Position numbers and translations under genes: made by a program
Shown: positions 44,401 through 53,424 of the stretch, piece after piece
Numbering within the stretch: the stretch's first letter is position 1
How the letters are laid out: every line of letters starts with the position of its first letter
Notes under the pieces: generated by a model
The model's input: the letters and a program-made list of their open reading frames with translations, nothing else
Told to the model about the DNA's origin: nothing
Database searches by the model: none
DNA from: Plotosus lineatus
Taxonomy: Eukaryota > Chordata > Actinopteri > Siluriformes > Plotosidae
DNA length: 64,000 bases
NCBI GenBank assembly: GCA_024760905.1
Contig: CM045737.1
Span: 12,761,226 to 12,825,225 of the forward strand
Direction of reading: 5' to 3'

Positions 44401-45948
44401 TGTGATCTGTAGTGAGAGCAGAGAACAAGTTCAGAAAAATCTAGAGAGGTGGCGGTATGCCCTGGAAAGGAGGGGAATGAAGGTTAGCCTCAGTAAGACA
44501 GAATACATGCATGTGAACGAAAAGGACCCAAGAGGAACGGTGAGGTTACAGGGAGCAGAGATAAGAGATAAGATTAGAAGGTGGAGGATTTTAAGTACTT
44601 AGGCTCAACAATCCAGAGCAATGGAGAGTGTGGAAAAGAGGTGAAGAAGCGTGTGCAGGCAGGTTGCAATGGCTGGAGAATAGTAACCGGGGTGATGTGT
44701 GATAGGAGGGTATCGGCAAGAATGAAAGGAAAAGTGTACAAGACAGTGTTGAGGCCAGCGATGTTGTATGGTTTAGAAACAGTGGCGCTGAGGAAAAGAC
44801 AGGAGGCAGAGTTGGAGGTAGCAGAGATGAAAATGTTGAGGTTCTCTTTGGGAGTAACGAGGATGAATAGGATCAGGAATGAGCACATCAGAGGGACAGC
44901 ACATGTAAGATGTTTTGGAGACAAAGTCAGAGAAGCTAGATTGAGATGGTTTGGACATGTACAGAGGAGGAGTCGTGAGTATATTGGTAGTTGGATGCTG
45001 GGGTTGGAACTACCAGGCAGAAGGCCTAGAAAAAGGTCAAAGAGAGGATTTATGGATGTGGTGAAGGAGGACATGAAGGTAGTTGGTGTAAGAGAAGAAG
45101 ATGCAGAAGATAGGGTGAGATGGAGGCAGATGATCGCCTCTGGTGACCCCTGAAGGGAACAACTGAAAGGAAAAGATCATGTTCAGTTCATTTTTTGGAA
45201 CCACTTAATCCTAATTAGGGTCACGGGGAGGCTGGCGCCCATCCCAGCCAACTTCGCGCGAGGGTAGAGTACACCCTGGACAGCTCGCCAGGCCATCGCA
45301 GGGCGGAAACACACTGACGGCTTTGCAGCCTACTCTTGTCAAAAGTCAGCAATGGTTCTTTTACATGCCTCACACCATAGATAGTGAGAGACATGGCCAG
45401 CCTTTGATAACCCAGTTAGCTGCACTGGGGGGGGGGGGACAGTGACAATCCTGTGGGGACTCGAACCCCCAACATTAGGATCAGTGATCCTGCACCCTAT
45501 CCACTAGACCATTACTGTCACTGGTGTTCAAGTGTAGCTTGAAAATATCTGAATATAACATGGAAAATAAACACGAATGAATGCAGCCTCCAAAAAAATA
45601 AAAAAAAAACAAAAAAAAACCTTGAGATAGGATGGACTGGGAACCTGGACCTGTAAAGTAATAACTCAGATGCCAGTGTGGCGTATGGAGGTTCATTTGT
45701 CAATCAACCATATGATATCACGTGATTCAGTCAGAGCATGAGGGCTGTGACTAGCGAGCTAGCATGTCTGAGATATTCATTATCTTACTATTGTTGGAGG
45801 ATCTTTTAGGCCCAGACATGACACTTTCACTGGTCTCTTCGTGTCCGGGACTTTCTCCAGTATCTCTGTCGGTCCTCAACTGAAGCACAGACGGAGGCGC
45901 TCGAGAAATGCTGTCCATACCAGCTGTCTCTTGTCCCGTCGTAGCCAT
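32396..45948 (-). CDS. bloc1s2: BLOC-1/BORC subunit 2 (five coding exons)
   Basis: BLOC1S2 is a small coiled-coil protein of BLOC-1, which builds lysosome-related organelles, and of BORC, which positions lysosomes. Coding exons: 45789-45948, 42757-42873, 33533-33652, 33332-33436 and 32396-32427. They sum to 534 nt, i.e. 177 residues plus stop, with all introns in the same phase (1) and GT-AG. The conserved part starts in exon 2 ([20 protein letters not shown], then CKDMF) and runs through [19 protein letters not shown] to [13 protein letters not shown]. The start is the ATG at 45948, in good context (AAAATGG). At 177 residues it is longer than the ~142-residue mammalian protein, all the extra being in exon 1. 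Divergent to usp24. Confidence 0.93.
32428..33331 (-). other. bloc1s2: bloc1s2 intron 4
   Basis: 904 bp intron with no recognised mobile element. Open frames within it on the plus strand are fortuitous. Confidence 0.8.
33332..33436 (-). CDS. bloc1s2: bloc1s2 coding exon 4
   Basis: 105 nt. Encodes [20 protein letters not shown] and [14 protein letters not shown]. Heptad-like hydrophobic spacing fits a coiled coil. Acceptor TTGTAG, donor GTGAGT. Confidence 0.95.
33533..33652 (-). CDS. bloc1s2: bloc1s2 coding exon 3
   Basis: 120 nt. Encodes [20 protein letters not shown] and [20 protein letters not shown], the most conserved part of the protein. Acceptor ATTAG, donor GTGAGT. Confidence 0.95.
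33653..34992 (-). other. bloc1s2: bloc1s2 intron 2, repeat-poor part
   Basis: AT-rich with A tracts near 34201 and 34662-34688. No transposon ends or coding motifs were recognised before the M1 copy at 34993. Confidence 0.6.
34993..35755 (-). mobile_element. M1 MITE, reverse orientation, with SINE inside
   Basis: TACAGGGATCCCTCACTTTCC at the low end, GTAGCGAGGGATCCCTGTA at the high end. Interior typical of M1 reversed. An S2 SINE splits it at 35339-35601. Lies in bloc1s2 intron 2. Confidence 0.87.
35339..35601 (+). mobile_element. S2 SINE (RTE-tailed), 5'-truncated, 13-bp TSD
   Basis: GGTCTTGTTTTGT at 35326-35338 and again at 35602-35614. It starts within the S1-type body (GGCTAACTGGGTTATCAAAG), then AGGAAGGGCATCCGACGTAA, TATGCCAAATAAAATATGCG, GATGATTCACTGTGGCGAC, and ends AAGAAAGGAAGAAA. 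It shows the complete RTE-end tail module. Confidence 0.9.
35765..37785 (+). mobile_element. L2/CR1-type LINE fragment
   Basis: Endonuclease C-terminus ([12 protein letters not shown] near 35830, then [30 protein letters not shown]). Connector with [16 protein letters not shown] near 36510. Reverse transcriptase blocks include [47 protein letters not shown], and near 37600 the C-terminal FFRKLRQ ... [18 protein letters not shown]. Many stops and frameshifts. The L2/CR1 assignment follows motif order and the WxGI-xTxYK segment. It abuts an opposed LINE at 37786. Confidence 0.75.
37786..39180 (-). mobile_element. Rex3-like LINE fragment, minus strand
   Basis: From high to low coordinate the minus strand encodes [12 protein letters not shown], a diverged [45 protein letters not shown] (the FADD box mutated), [41 protein letters not shown]-type and [12 protein letters not shown]. 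It ends in mid-protein at the junction with the L2-like LINE, so its 3' end is missing. Heavily degraded. Confidence 0.72.
39243..39520 (+). mobile_element. S3 SINE, diverged, full length
   Basis: Head CGGTAGCGTGATGGTTAGCA, body TTCCTCTTACAGTCCAAGAC, AACTGACTGTTCCAAATTAC and tail GTGACCCCAGTAGGATAACA with GACTGAGTGACC. Confidence 0.75.
40160..40342 (+). pseudogene. hAT transposase C-terminal dimerisation remnant
   Basis: Encodes [20 protein letters not shown] followed by [18 protein letters not shown] and YQPDYKAI, ending at a TAA. The pattern (M)FGSTYxCEQxFSxMxxxKxxxRxxLTDxxL is the hAT-family C-terminal dimerisation region. Upstream catalytic sequence is deleted. Confidence 0.72.
40438..41982 (+). 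mobile_element. Tc1-type transposon, nearly full length
   Basis: About 1.54 kb flanked by TA (40438-40439, 41981-41982). Outer ends GTCCTTCTCAAAAAATTAGC are inverted. An inner direct repeat of AAAAAATTAGCATAT lies ~185 bp inside each end (near 40620 and 41788), the IR/DR layout known in vertebrate Tc1 elements. Contains a transposase gene with three lesions. Ends of this type are known from many fishes. Confidence 0.92.
40766..41709 (+). pseudogene. Tc1 transposase, one nonsense and two frameshift lesions
   Basis: ATG at 40766 opens [20 protein letters not shown], a paired-like DNA-binding domain with [19 protein letters not shown] at 40922-40924 stops it at codon 53. It resumes in the same frame through [18 protein letters not shown]-run of seven (41145-41151) shifts the frame before the first catalytic block SDESKF. 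A further shift falls near 41227. The rest is open to 41709, with [12 protein letters not shown] and [13 protein letters not shown] carrying the remaining DDE residues. Recognisable but inactive. Confidence 0.9.
42075..42756 (-). other. bloc1s2: bloc1s2 intron 2, exon-proximal part
   Basis: No mobile element recognised. Contains a TTTA run near 42570-42590. Confidence 0.6.
42757..42873 (-). CDS. bloc1s2: bloc1s2 coding exon 2
   Basis: 117 nt between a CTGCAG acceptor and a GTGAAC donor. Encodes the conserved entry into the coiled-coil domain ([20 protein letters not shown] then LT). Confidence 0.93.
43111..43386 (-). mobile_element. S2 SINE, full length, 18-bp TSD
   Basis: ATTTATTTATTTTTAAGT flanks it exactly (43093-43110 and 43387-43404). 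On the minus strand: head GCAGTGGTGGTCTAGTGGTA and GGTTCGAGTCC-type B box, G tract, shortened body, then the RTE-derived blocks (GGGTTGTGACAGCAAGGGCA, CCTCTGCCAAATCAAACGTG, GATTCGCTGTGGCGACTCC) and an AAGGAAG end. In bloc1s2 intron 1. Confidence 0.9.
43790..43994. mobile_element. Foldback palindrome (~88-bp arms), MITE-like
   Basis: The left arm (TATATGTGACGCGCTCCACC ... AAGTCCGGA-type sequence to ~43874) and the right arm (from GATCGGAAGTCCGGATAAGC to GCGTCACATATA) are nearly perfect reverse complements. A spacer of ~30 bp separates them. The GC content is above the surroundings. No second copy is seen in this window. Lies in bloc1s2 intron 1. Confidence 0.88.
44020..44327 (+). mobile_element. 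S3 SINE, 5'-truncated
   Basis: Begins at the B box (GGGTTCGATTCCC) and runs through ACATGTTCTCCCCGTGTTTG, TTAACTGGCTGTTCCAAAAC and AATGGCCTGGCGAGCTGTCC to AATTAGGATTAAACTGCTCA and GAGTGAGTGAATGAA. It shows the full shared tail. Confidence 0.85.
44380..45172 (+). mobile_element. RTE-type LINE 3' fragment
   Basis: Starts inside the palm domain ([20 protein letters not shown]) and continues through [34 protein letters not shown] and [20 protein letters not shown] to a variant end (MIASGDP rather than RCGDP), with an AAAGGAAAAGA tail. A short insertion near 44565 shifts the frame. Confidence 0.87.
45185..45520 (-). mobile_element. S1 SINE, minus strand
   Basis: CCACTTAATCCTAATTAGGG tail, CGCCAGGCCATCGCAGGGCG, AGCAATGGTTCTTTTACATG, G tract at 45428-45439, head ending CCACTAGACCATTACTG. 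Confidence 0.83.
45789..45948 (-). CDS. bloc1s2: bloc1s2 coding exon 1
   Basis: Encodes about 53 residues beginning [10 protein letters not shown] and rich in S, E, T and P, with no predicted domain. The donor is GTAAGA at 45788. An upstream in-frame GTG is ignored in favour of the first ATG. Assignment rests on frame, strand and the strong donor, because this part of the protein is poorly conserved. Confidence 0.8.
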
Positions 45949-46407
45949 TTTCACTTCCGCACTGTCACATGATACTGTGGGTCACGTGACCGGCATAACT
46001 TCCGAACCACACCTCACTCATTGAAAATACAGTGTACTCAAAATATTGTCACTACGTTTCAAAAATATTTTTCGCGCTTGTTTTGTTTGCTTCATTTGTA
46101 ATTCTTGACGAGTTCATACTACTCACCGAGATTTCAGAAAAAATATCTTTCAACTTATTCATTATTTTATGTGAAATATGTCACACGTGGCTGCTTTGCT
46201 TTAATATTATTTACATTTCGTTTGTTAGCCATTGCTACACAATTACTAGTGATTTTTATTAATTTATTTTTTAACCGTTTAGTGTCTGAAAAACAAGCAT
46301 TAAATAACACTTAAAAGTCTGTTTTTCAAAATAAAAGTCATTTAAACGAGTTTCTGAGAGTCTGGACATTCTCATAATTTTTTAAATACTTCTAAAATAG
46401 TTTTTCA

Positions 46408-46736
46408 TTCATTTTATAAACCACTTAATACTAATTAGGGTCACGGGGAGGCTGGTGCCCATCTCAGCCAACTCTGGGCAGCTCACCAGGCCATCACAGG
46501 GATGACACTCAAACAACCATTCATAGTCCCTCTCATACCGAGAGGTGATTTAGAACAGCCAGCTAACCTGCTGTGCATATTTTTTTGGACTGGGGGGGGG
46601 GGGTCGGGTTAGAGAAAACCCATGCAAGCACAGGGAGAACGTGCACACTCCACACAGAAACATCCAAGCTGGGAATTGAACCTAGAACCTTCTCGTTGTG
46701 AGTGAGATGTGCTAACGACTACACCACTGTGCCGCC
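46408..46736 (-). mobile_element. S3 SINE, minus strand, bloc1s2-usp24 spacer
   Basis: ACCACTTAATACTAATTAGG tail, CAACTCTGGGCAGCTCACCA, CAGCCAGCTAACCTGCTGTG, a short G tract near 46595, and head GAACCTAGAACC ... CACCACTGTGCCGCC. Confidence 0.8.
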
Positions 46737-46884
46737 ATAAAATTATTTTTCTGTTTTCAAACCGAAAACATTTTAAAATTAGGCACCCTCTTCCTTTTCT
46801 TTTCTTTGATCTTCTAATTGATATAAACACATAAATAATACACATGTTTGTAAAGTTTTATAATATATTGCTGATAAACATGGT

Positions 46885-47128
46885 TCATCATTCATTTTCT
46901 GTAGCCACTTAATCCTAATTAGGGTCATGGGGAGGCTGGCACCAATCCAAGCCAACTCCAAGTGAGGCCAGTGTACTGTACACCCTGGACAGCTCGCCAG
47001 GCCATCTCAGGGCAGAAACACGCTGACAGCTGTGCAGCCTACTTTTGTCGAAAGTCAGCAATGGTTCTTTTCCATGAACCTCACACCATAGACAGTGAGA
47101 GACATGGCTGGCCTTTGATAACCCGGCC
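46885..47128 (-). mobile_element. S1 SINE, minus strand, head missing
   Basis: TTCTGTAGCCACTTAATCCT tail, ACACCCTGGACAGCTCGCCA, AGCAATGGTTCTTTTCCATG, CTGGCCTTTGATAACCCGG. Confidence 0.8.
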
Positions 47129-47173
47129 TTGCCAAGATATGCTTCATAAAAATTGTGGTTTATGGGGATAATA

Positions 47174-47500
47174 AGTGGCAGGTATGGCCCAGAGGTCGGC
47201 TGCTGAATTACTGCTTGAAAGGTCAGGGGTTCGAACCCAACCATCATTGGATTTTCAACTGTCACCCCTGCTCCCATTGGAGCTAACTGGGTTATCAAAG
47301 GCTGGCCATGTCTTTCACTTTCTGAGAGGCATGTAAAAGAACACACTAGTGGAAGACTTTAATAAATCACCATCTGCGTGTTTCTGCCAAGTGATGGCCT
47401 GTCAAGCTATCCAGGGTGTAATCTGCCCTCGCCCAGACACGGCTGAGATGGGCGCCAGCCTCCCTGTGACCCTAATTAGGATTAAGCTGTTGAGAAAATG
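47174..47500 (+). mobile_element. S1-like SINE with a variant head
   Basis: The head CAGGTATGGCCCAGAGGTCG with GGGGTTCGAACCC B box differs from other S1 copies. The body (GAGCTAACTGGGTTATCAAA) and tail (CCTAATTAGGATTAAGCTGT) match S1. Possibly a head swap. Confidence 0.75.
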
Positions 47501-47617
47501 AAATAAATAATGAAAGGTTTGTAAACATGCACTAGATTTTGAAGTTGAGCTTTTATTCATGAAAATGTTGAGCCAAAGACGAAGGAATATTATATTCATA
47601 TTGAGTGTGATGGAATA

Positions 47618-47663
<46 letters not shown>

Positions 47664-47685
47664 TTGGCATCCGTCTGTCTCTAGA

Positions 47686-47745
<60 letters not shown>

Positions 47746-47746
47746 A
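47618..47746. repeat. (TA)n and (TG)n microsatellites
   Basis: A TA run (about 47630-47660) and, after a 30-bp spacer, a TG run (about 47690-47745). Confidence 0.95.
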
Positions 47747-47864
47747 AAGACATAATACAGTATAGTGCCTGGTAAGTCCAAATAAGTGCAAAAGCGTCCA
47801 TGTTATTCTGAGGCCAATGGTAGAGCATTTTGAGGCCGAATGTGTAGTGCACTAGTGTGCGGAT

Positions 47865-48335
47865 TGGAACGCAGCCCATTTTCTCCTCCTCCTTCACTCT
47901 CTCACCCGTGACGCTGCGAGTCGGCCGTGACAGGAGGGCAGCAGCGCGGACTGTAAACATGGCGGCGTGCACAGAGCCACAAGCCTGCGCCGCTGGTCGC
48001 CTCCTTTACTGAAGCCTGTAGAGTCGAGACAGCTGAGTCATGGAGACCGAGGAAGAGCAGCACATGACGACGCTCTTGTGCATGGGCTTTCCGGATCCCG
48101 TTGCCATTCGGAAAGCCCTGCGTCTGGCCAAGAATGACATCAACGAGGCCGTGGCTTTCCTGACCAACGAGAGCCCCGGACTCGGCTTTGGCTATGAGCC
48201 GATGGAGAGCGGCCCCAGCCCGGGTTCAGGGCACAGCGGAAACCGCGATACCAGCGGGAGGACAGGCAGCGGCGGCGGGACTGGCGGATTCGATCCTCCT
48301 CCCGCTTACCATGATGTTGTCGAAAACGAGGTAAG
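47865..48335. promoter_or_regulatory. usp24: CpG-rich region at the usp24 start (likely promoter)
   Basis: GC content and CpG frequency rise sharply against AT-rich surroundings (CATGGCGGCGTGCACAG, GCGCGGACTG, CACCCGTGACGCTGCGAGTC). This coincides with the first usp24 exon and is what a vertebrate CpG-island promoter looks like. ACATGGCGGC resembles a YY1 site. No TATA box at a suitable distance. Confidence 0.7.
48040..48330 (+). CDS. usp24: Ubiquitin carboxyl-terminal hydrolase 24, first coding exon
   Basis: USP24 is a very large deubiquitinase. This exon encodes its first 97 residues, starting METEEEQHMTTLLCMGF. Residues ~3-45 form the N-terminal UBA domain, with MGF and the helix RKALRLAKNDINEAVAFL. 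A G/S/P-rich linker and FDPPPAYHDVVENE, containing a PPAY motif, follow. The exon ends GAG and the donor GTAAGA is at 48331. 291 nt keeps phase 0. The start is the ATG at 48040, the first in the GC-rich leader and aligned with the known start of the vertebrate protein. Later exons were not recognised in this window. Divergent from bloc1s2. Confidence 0.92.
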
Positions 48336-49095
48336 ACCCAGAGCCGTTGAACCCTGCATGCCGCTGGGTATGGGTTGAGTTATGAAGTTAATTAGCATTG
48401 GTATGCTAACAGACTCGGAGGGAAGCGCTTCAGTCAGGCTGTCAAAAGCTGGAGGGAAAGTGCAGAGCTGTTCGCGCGAACTGAGTCCAAACACCCGGGT
48501 CAGGACCAGCAGAATGTCCGCCTGAAGGAAATAAACGAACAGCACTTGATAGCTTGAGGTGTTTATAATTCCTTGTTGTTATATTCGCTAAAAGTCACAA
48601 ACAAAAAGCCTTAAATGTTCAGTTCATAGTTAAATGTGCAGTATTCATTTTTTATTATTCTACAAAACAAAAAATGTGAGGAAATGATGTAGAAATTACA
48701 AAAAAAAATCCCAAGTTTAAGTAAAGTGTCAGGACTCTTGTTATGTAGCTAAATAAAAACGGAACATTGGGAACATCCGGTCCGGATAGTGATTACTGTA
48801 TTGTCATTAGATAGACACGCCCACAACTTTGTTATGAAATCCACGTCAGTTTTTTTCAGGGTCTAGTTGCATATTAGTGGACTTATAAGTTGTATCCTTG
48901 AAAGTTATGATAACTCTAGGCTGCTCAATAGGCCAGATTACCCCCCCCCCAAGACCAGATGTTAATTGTACAGGTGTTACCTGGACAGATGTTACCTGGT
49001 CTCTGACTCCTGGATGAACCCCAACCCCCCCAAAAAAAAAAAAGCAAACATGCTGCAATTCTTCCACTCACCTGACTGCCTGAAGACTCTGTTAA
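48331..49095 (+). other. usp24: usp24 intron 1, proximal part
   Basis: Starts at the exon 1 donor. No mobile element recognised until the S3 SINE at 49098. C tract at 48941-48950. Confidence 0.65.
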
Positions 49096-49097
49096 CC

Positions 49098-49400
49098 CAC
49101 TCACTCATTTACTCAACTGCTTAATCCTGCTAGGGTTGTGAGGAGAATAAAGTCTATCTCCGCCAACACTGGGCTAGTGCAGGGTACAACCCGAGCAGCT
49201 TGCCAGATTATCACAGGGCCAACACACACACACAACCATTCACACTTGTATTAATGCATGTCTTTAGACCGTTGGAGGAAACCGGCGTACCCGGAGGAAA
49301 CCCCACACAAGTACGGCGAGAACTTGTGAATTCCATGTTACGCCCTTTCTCAGCCTGAGACTCGAAGTAGGTGTTCTTGTTGTGAGCAGATGTCCTGACT
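49098..49400 (-). mobile_element. S3 SINE, minus strand
   Basis: AACTGCTTAATCCTGCTAGG tail, AGTGCAGGGTACAACCCGAG, CGTTGGAGGAAACCGGCGTA and TACCCGGAGGAAACCCCACA. The head is eroded. Confidence 0.78.
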
Positions 49401-49439
49401 ACAACACTCGTTAACACAGTTAGCGAAAGTATTCTCATC

Positions 49440-49785
49440 GCTCATTTTCTGTAGTGGCTTAATCCTCATTAGGGTCACGGGGAGGCTGGTGCCCATCCCA
49501 GCCGACTCTGGGCGAGGACAGAGTAAACCCTGAACAGCTTGCCAGGGCATTGCAGGGCGGAAACACGCTGGCAGCTTTGCAGTTACTCTTGTCGAAAGTC
49601 AGCAATGGTTCTTTTACAGTTTCACACCATGGACAGTGAGAGACATGGCTGGCCTTTGATAACCCAGTCGGCTGCACCGAAAGGGGGGGGGGGGGGCAGT
49701 GACAACCCATGGAGAGTGGGACTCGAACCCCCAACCTTAGGATCAGTGAACCAACGCTCTATACCAGCAGGCCACCACTGCCTGC
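49440..49785 (-). mobile_element. S1 SINE, minus strand, full length
   Basis: TTCTGTAGTGGCTTAATCCT tail, AGCAATGGTTCTTTTACAGT, ACCCAGTCGGCTGCACCG, G tract at 49683-49696, head GGACTCGAACCCCCAACCTT ... CAGGCCACCACTGCC. Confidence 0.87.
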
Positions 49786-50727
49786 GAAAGTATTCTTTCC
49801 CCTCTAATTACTGTTAACCTGCCAATTTATTCACTGATAATATATAGGCATGTTTATCGACAAAATAAGCTTTTTATTAGAATTTCAATATGTAGAAAAA
49901 ATTCAGGAGTTACCAAGAGTCCTTGAAAAAAAGGTAACAAACTACAGGTGTTGATTTAATTTTGTAGTTGAATATTCCATTACATCCGGAGTAGTCCATT
50001 ACATACCTACCCATCGACTTGACTCTGGATGGCTGTTCCCACAATGGGAAACCCAATAAGGCTGCAACGTCCCAGAGTTGATGCTGATTGGCTGTTGTGT
50101 ATGACAGTCAGCTGACTTGCATGACAACGGGCAGCATGAAAGAAAGAAGCTTGTACATGGCTAGTCAGACTCGCTCAGAATATAAAAACACACAGTCTCC
50201 CTCAAGCAGACAAACATTTCCCGTCTGTGGTTAGTACAAAACACACCGAGTGCATCTAGAGGATTCAACGAACTGAGCTGAGTTCACTTACTTATGTTCG
50301 GTTTGGTGGAGGGACGTGACTTAGTTCTACTTTAACCGTTTAACTTTGGTTCTAAAGGTTTTTGTTTTGGGTCTGAGACTGCAGAGGTGCATGCTGGGAG
50401 TCGGGAAATTTGAGAGCTGATGGTGTTTGAAAGGCAATAAACAGAAAACTCGGGTCAGAAGCAGATCCAGTGTTGCAAAGGAATAACATATCAGGCCCTG
50501 ACCATCAGCGAGTCATTTCAAACAAAAAGCTTCGATCAACAACTTCAGCAACGTTTTTATACAACATAAAACTAAACTTCCTAATAAATCACACAGAAGG
50601 AAAAGATCAAATTAATTACATAATGTAAATAAAACATTATTTTCGATTCTCAAAGTAATAGATTATTTGGTTAGCTTATTAATGATAAGTTAATTTACAA
50701 AACAATTAGCAGATTCACTTTAGCAAA
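49786..50727. other. Unassigned, intronic to usp24
   Basis: No recognised element. Contains ordinary AT-rich DNA and one GC-richer patch near 50370-50400. Confidence 0.5.
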
Positions 50728-50800
50728 GCTGGCTGGGATGGGCGTCAGCCTCCCTGCGACCCTAATTAAGATTAAGCGGTTACAGAAAATGAACTGATGA
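50728..50800 (+). mobile_element. SINE 3' tail only
   Basis: GGCTGGGATGGGCGTCAGCC, CCTGCGACCCTAATTAAGAT and GGTTACAGAAAATGAACTGA: the last ~70 bp of S1, severe 5' truncation. Confidence 0.75.
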
Positions 50801-50877
50801 ACTTTGGAAAAGCTTTTTACATGATCAATGGAATGAAGCTAATATTTTCAATGATTTTTCCCAGCACTGAAAGATGG

Positions 50878-51112
50878 CCCTGGGCAGAATGGCGGTGTAG
50901 CAATTAGCAGGTCGGCCTCACAGCCAGAGGGTTCTGGGTTCGATTCCATGCCTCGGGGCATTTATGTGTGGGATTTGCACCCCCACCCTGAAGTAGTATA
51001 GGTTTCCTCTGGGTGCTCAGCTTTCCTCCAAAGACATGCACATTCAGCTAAATGGCTGTTCCACAAGTCCACCCCCGCGTACAACCTTAGCAATACAGTA
51101 AATAAATGAATG
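50878..51112 (+). mobile_element. S3 SINE, internally eroded
   Basis: Head AATGGCGGTGTAGCAATTAG and GGGTTCGATTCC, body TAGGTTTCCTCTGGGTGCTC, AAAGACATGCACATTCAGCT, ending AATAAATGAATGAAAG. Confidence 0.75.
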
Positions 51113-51115
51113 AAA

Positions 51116-52635
51116 GACGAGTGGTCATCTCGAACAGGAAGCAGATGGAACTATTCAAAAGCCTGGAGGATCTGATCATTTTGAAACCATGAGGTGAGGA
51201 ATGTTATGAATTCCAGAAAGGAAGAAGTATGATTTGTCAACCAATGTCATGTTGATCAGTTACTTGCTTATATTACAGTGCTGTGAAGTTCTTCACTCTG
51301 ATTGGTCAGAAGCTGGTGATGTCATTTTCTAGAACAGCTGCACTGACAGCGATACCGTGGAGGCTTCTATTAAATTCAATCAGGACATCCATAAAGAGAG
51401 AACGTTCAAGTGGAACATATTATGGTTTCTCTGAAACATTACAGCTTGCTTTTATTTATCTTATTAACGAAAGAGAGGCACGTGAACGAACACGAGGTTA
51501 AAACTGCCGTAATGTAACTGATATTAGGAAATAACTTTTAATATACAGTACAAACTTTTTTAATAATACGTGACATTATAAATGGTTAAACAGCTCAACA
51601 TGACCACAACAGCACGGAGCAAACTGTGCATAGTGGCATTTACAGCATCGTTTAGAGCAAAGCCAGGTTAATTAGATAATTATAAACATCATGTTTATTT
51701 CCCACCTCATTATCTGTCCATATTTGTACTGAAAGTGTCCGCCTGGGATTTATTTAATATATGAATCCATTAACGCCTCACACCCATGCACCATAGCTAC
51801 AGATTGCATATCTGGATTAGCAGGAAGTGAAGGACACCTGTAGAGGAGCTTGTTTTACCTATGGTTTGTTGCTGTGTTTGTTTGTTTGTTTGTTTGTTTG
51901 TTTGTGTATTAGCAGTTATTTATGGTTTTCTGTGACATTTCTATCAGAGTCAAGGTTTTGGAAATGATCCGATTCAAATTCTGGAACAGGGAATTTGTTC
52001 AATGATTCTTTAACATTGTAAAATACGACCACTTTTGAACATCTTGCCTCATATGTACGATTAGTGGGCTTGGCAGGGGTTTTCACTCTCCATGTGCTCC
52101 AATTGCATGATTTTATAATCACATCACTGGCAATCAGTAATTATTAAAGCTGCATTGGGACATTAAAGGTGATGTTTTTTTTTTTTCTCTCTCTTTTTTT
52201 CCTTTAATGTTCAGGACCAGGTTTACAGTACACAACGCACAACTGTGTTTTAGAAAAGCTATACAGTGAAAATATTATTGATGAACAAGTGAACAAAATG
52301 ATTTTTGAGGCTGACCTTATTCAAACCGAGAGGGAGGAGAGTATTTAAATAGATCCCTAGGTTTGCAGGAGCCAATTTCATATTAATTACACTGTTACAA
52401 GGCAATAAAATGGGGTGTCTTAAATTCATAGAGATACTGAGCGATTTTTTTTTAATTTATATTATTATTATTATTATTATTATTTATTTGGATTACCAGA
52501 AGAAGACATTTTAAGAGCACATATCAAGTGTCCAGGAACGATATTCTGTCCCTGCTTCTGACTCGGCACTATTTTTAACCTGCTCTTAGTAATTTTTTTG
52601 GGTCATTAAAATATTATTTAAAAACTATTAATTTA
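51116..52635. other. Unassigned, intronic to usp24
   Basis: Simple tracts only: (TTTG)n near 51876-51906, T/C-rich at 52175-52205, (ATT)n near 52460-52482. Short open frames have no support. Confidence 0.5.
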
Positions 52636-52960
52636 GAGGTGACACAGTGGTGCAGTGCTTGGCATGCTCGCTTCACAGAACAAAGGGCTTAGTTTCAATT
52701 CCTGGGCTCAGGCAGTTCTGTGTGTTTGCATGGTCTCCCTGTGCTCGTGTGGGTTTTCCTCTGTGTTCTACTGTTCTCTCAATCAGGAGAAAATGTGCAC
52801 ATTAGGCTGATTGGCTGTTTCAAGTTGCCCCTAGTTGTGGGAGCGAGTGTAAATGGTTGCACGTGTATTGGCCCTGCAATAGCCTGGTGAGCTGTTCAGG
52901 CGGATCTAGCTTGTACCCAGAGTCAGCTGAGAAAGGTACCAGCGGGGTAGAAATTGAGTG
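52636..52960 (+). mobile_element. S3 SINE, diverged
   Basis: Head GACACAGTGGTGCAGTGCTT, TTGCATGGTCTCCCTGTGCT, AGGCTGATTGGCTGTTTCAA, AGCCTGGTGAGCTGTTCAGG, AGTCAGCTGAGAAAGGTACC. Confidence 0.75.
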
Positions 52961-53079
52961 AAAGAATAATAATTTGCAAAATTAACAGTAATTAAAAATT
53001 GAAATTAAAAATAATTAATACACACACACACAAGTATGTTTTGGTCTATCTATATGTATGTCTGTCTGTGTATATATAC

Positions 53080-53181
<102 letters not shown>

Positions 53182-53424
53182 GGATCCCTCACTTTCCGCT
53201 GTTAATTGGGACCGAGACACCCCCCCGCGATAACTGAAATTCGCGAAGTAGGATCACCCCCGACTGACGTATACGTACATGTATATGTGTATATAATATC
53301 AATAAATACATATTCAATGCTATAAATGCTTATAATAACAATTAAACATTAAAAAAATGCATAAGATTTAAATAAAACATAAATACACTCACATAAACAC
53401 ATGCGCCTCACAAAAATGTAAGTA

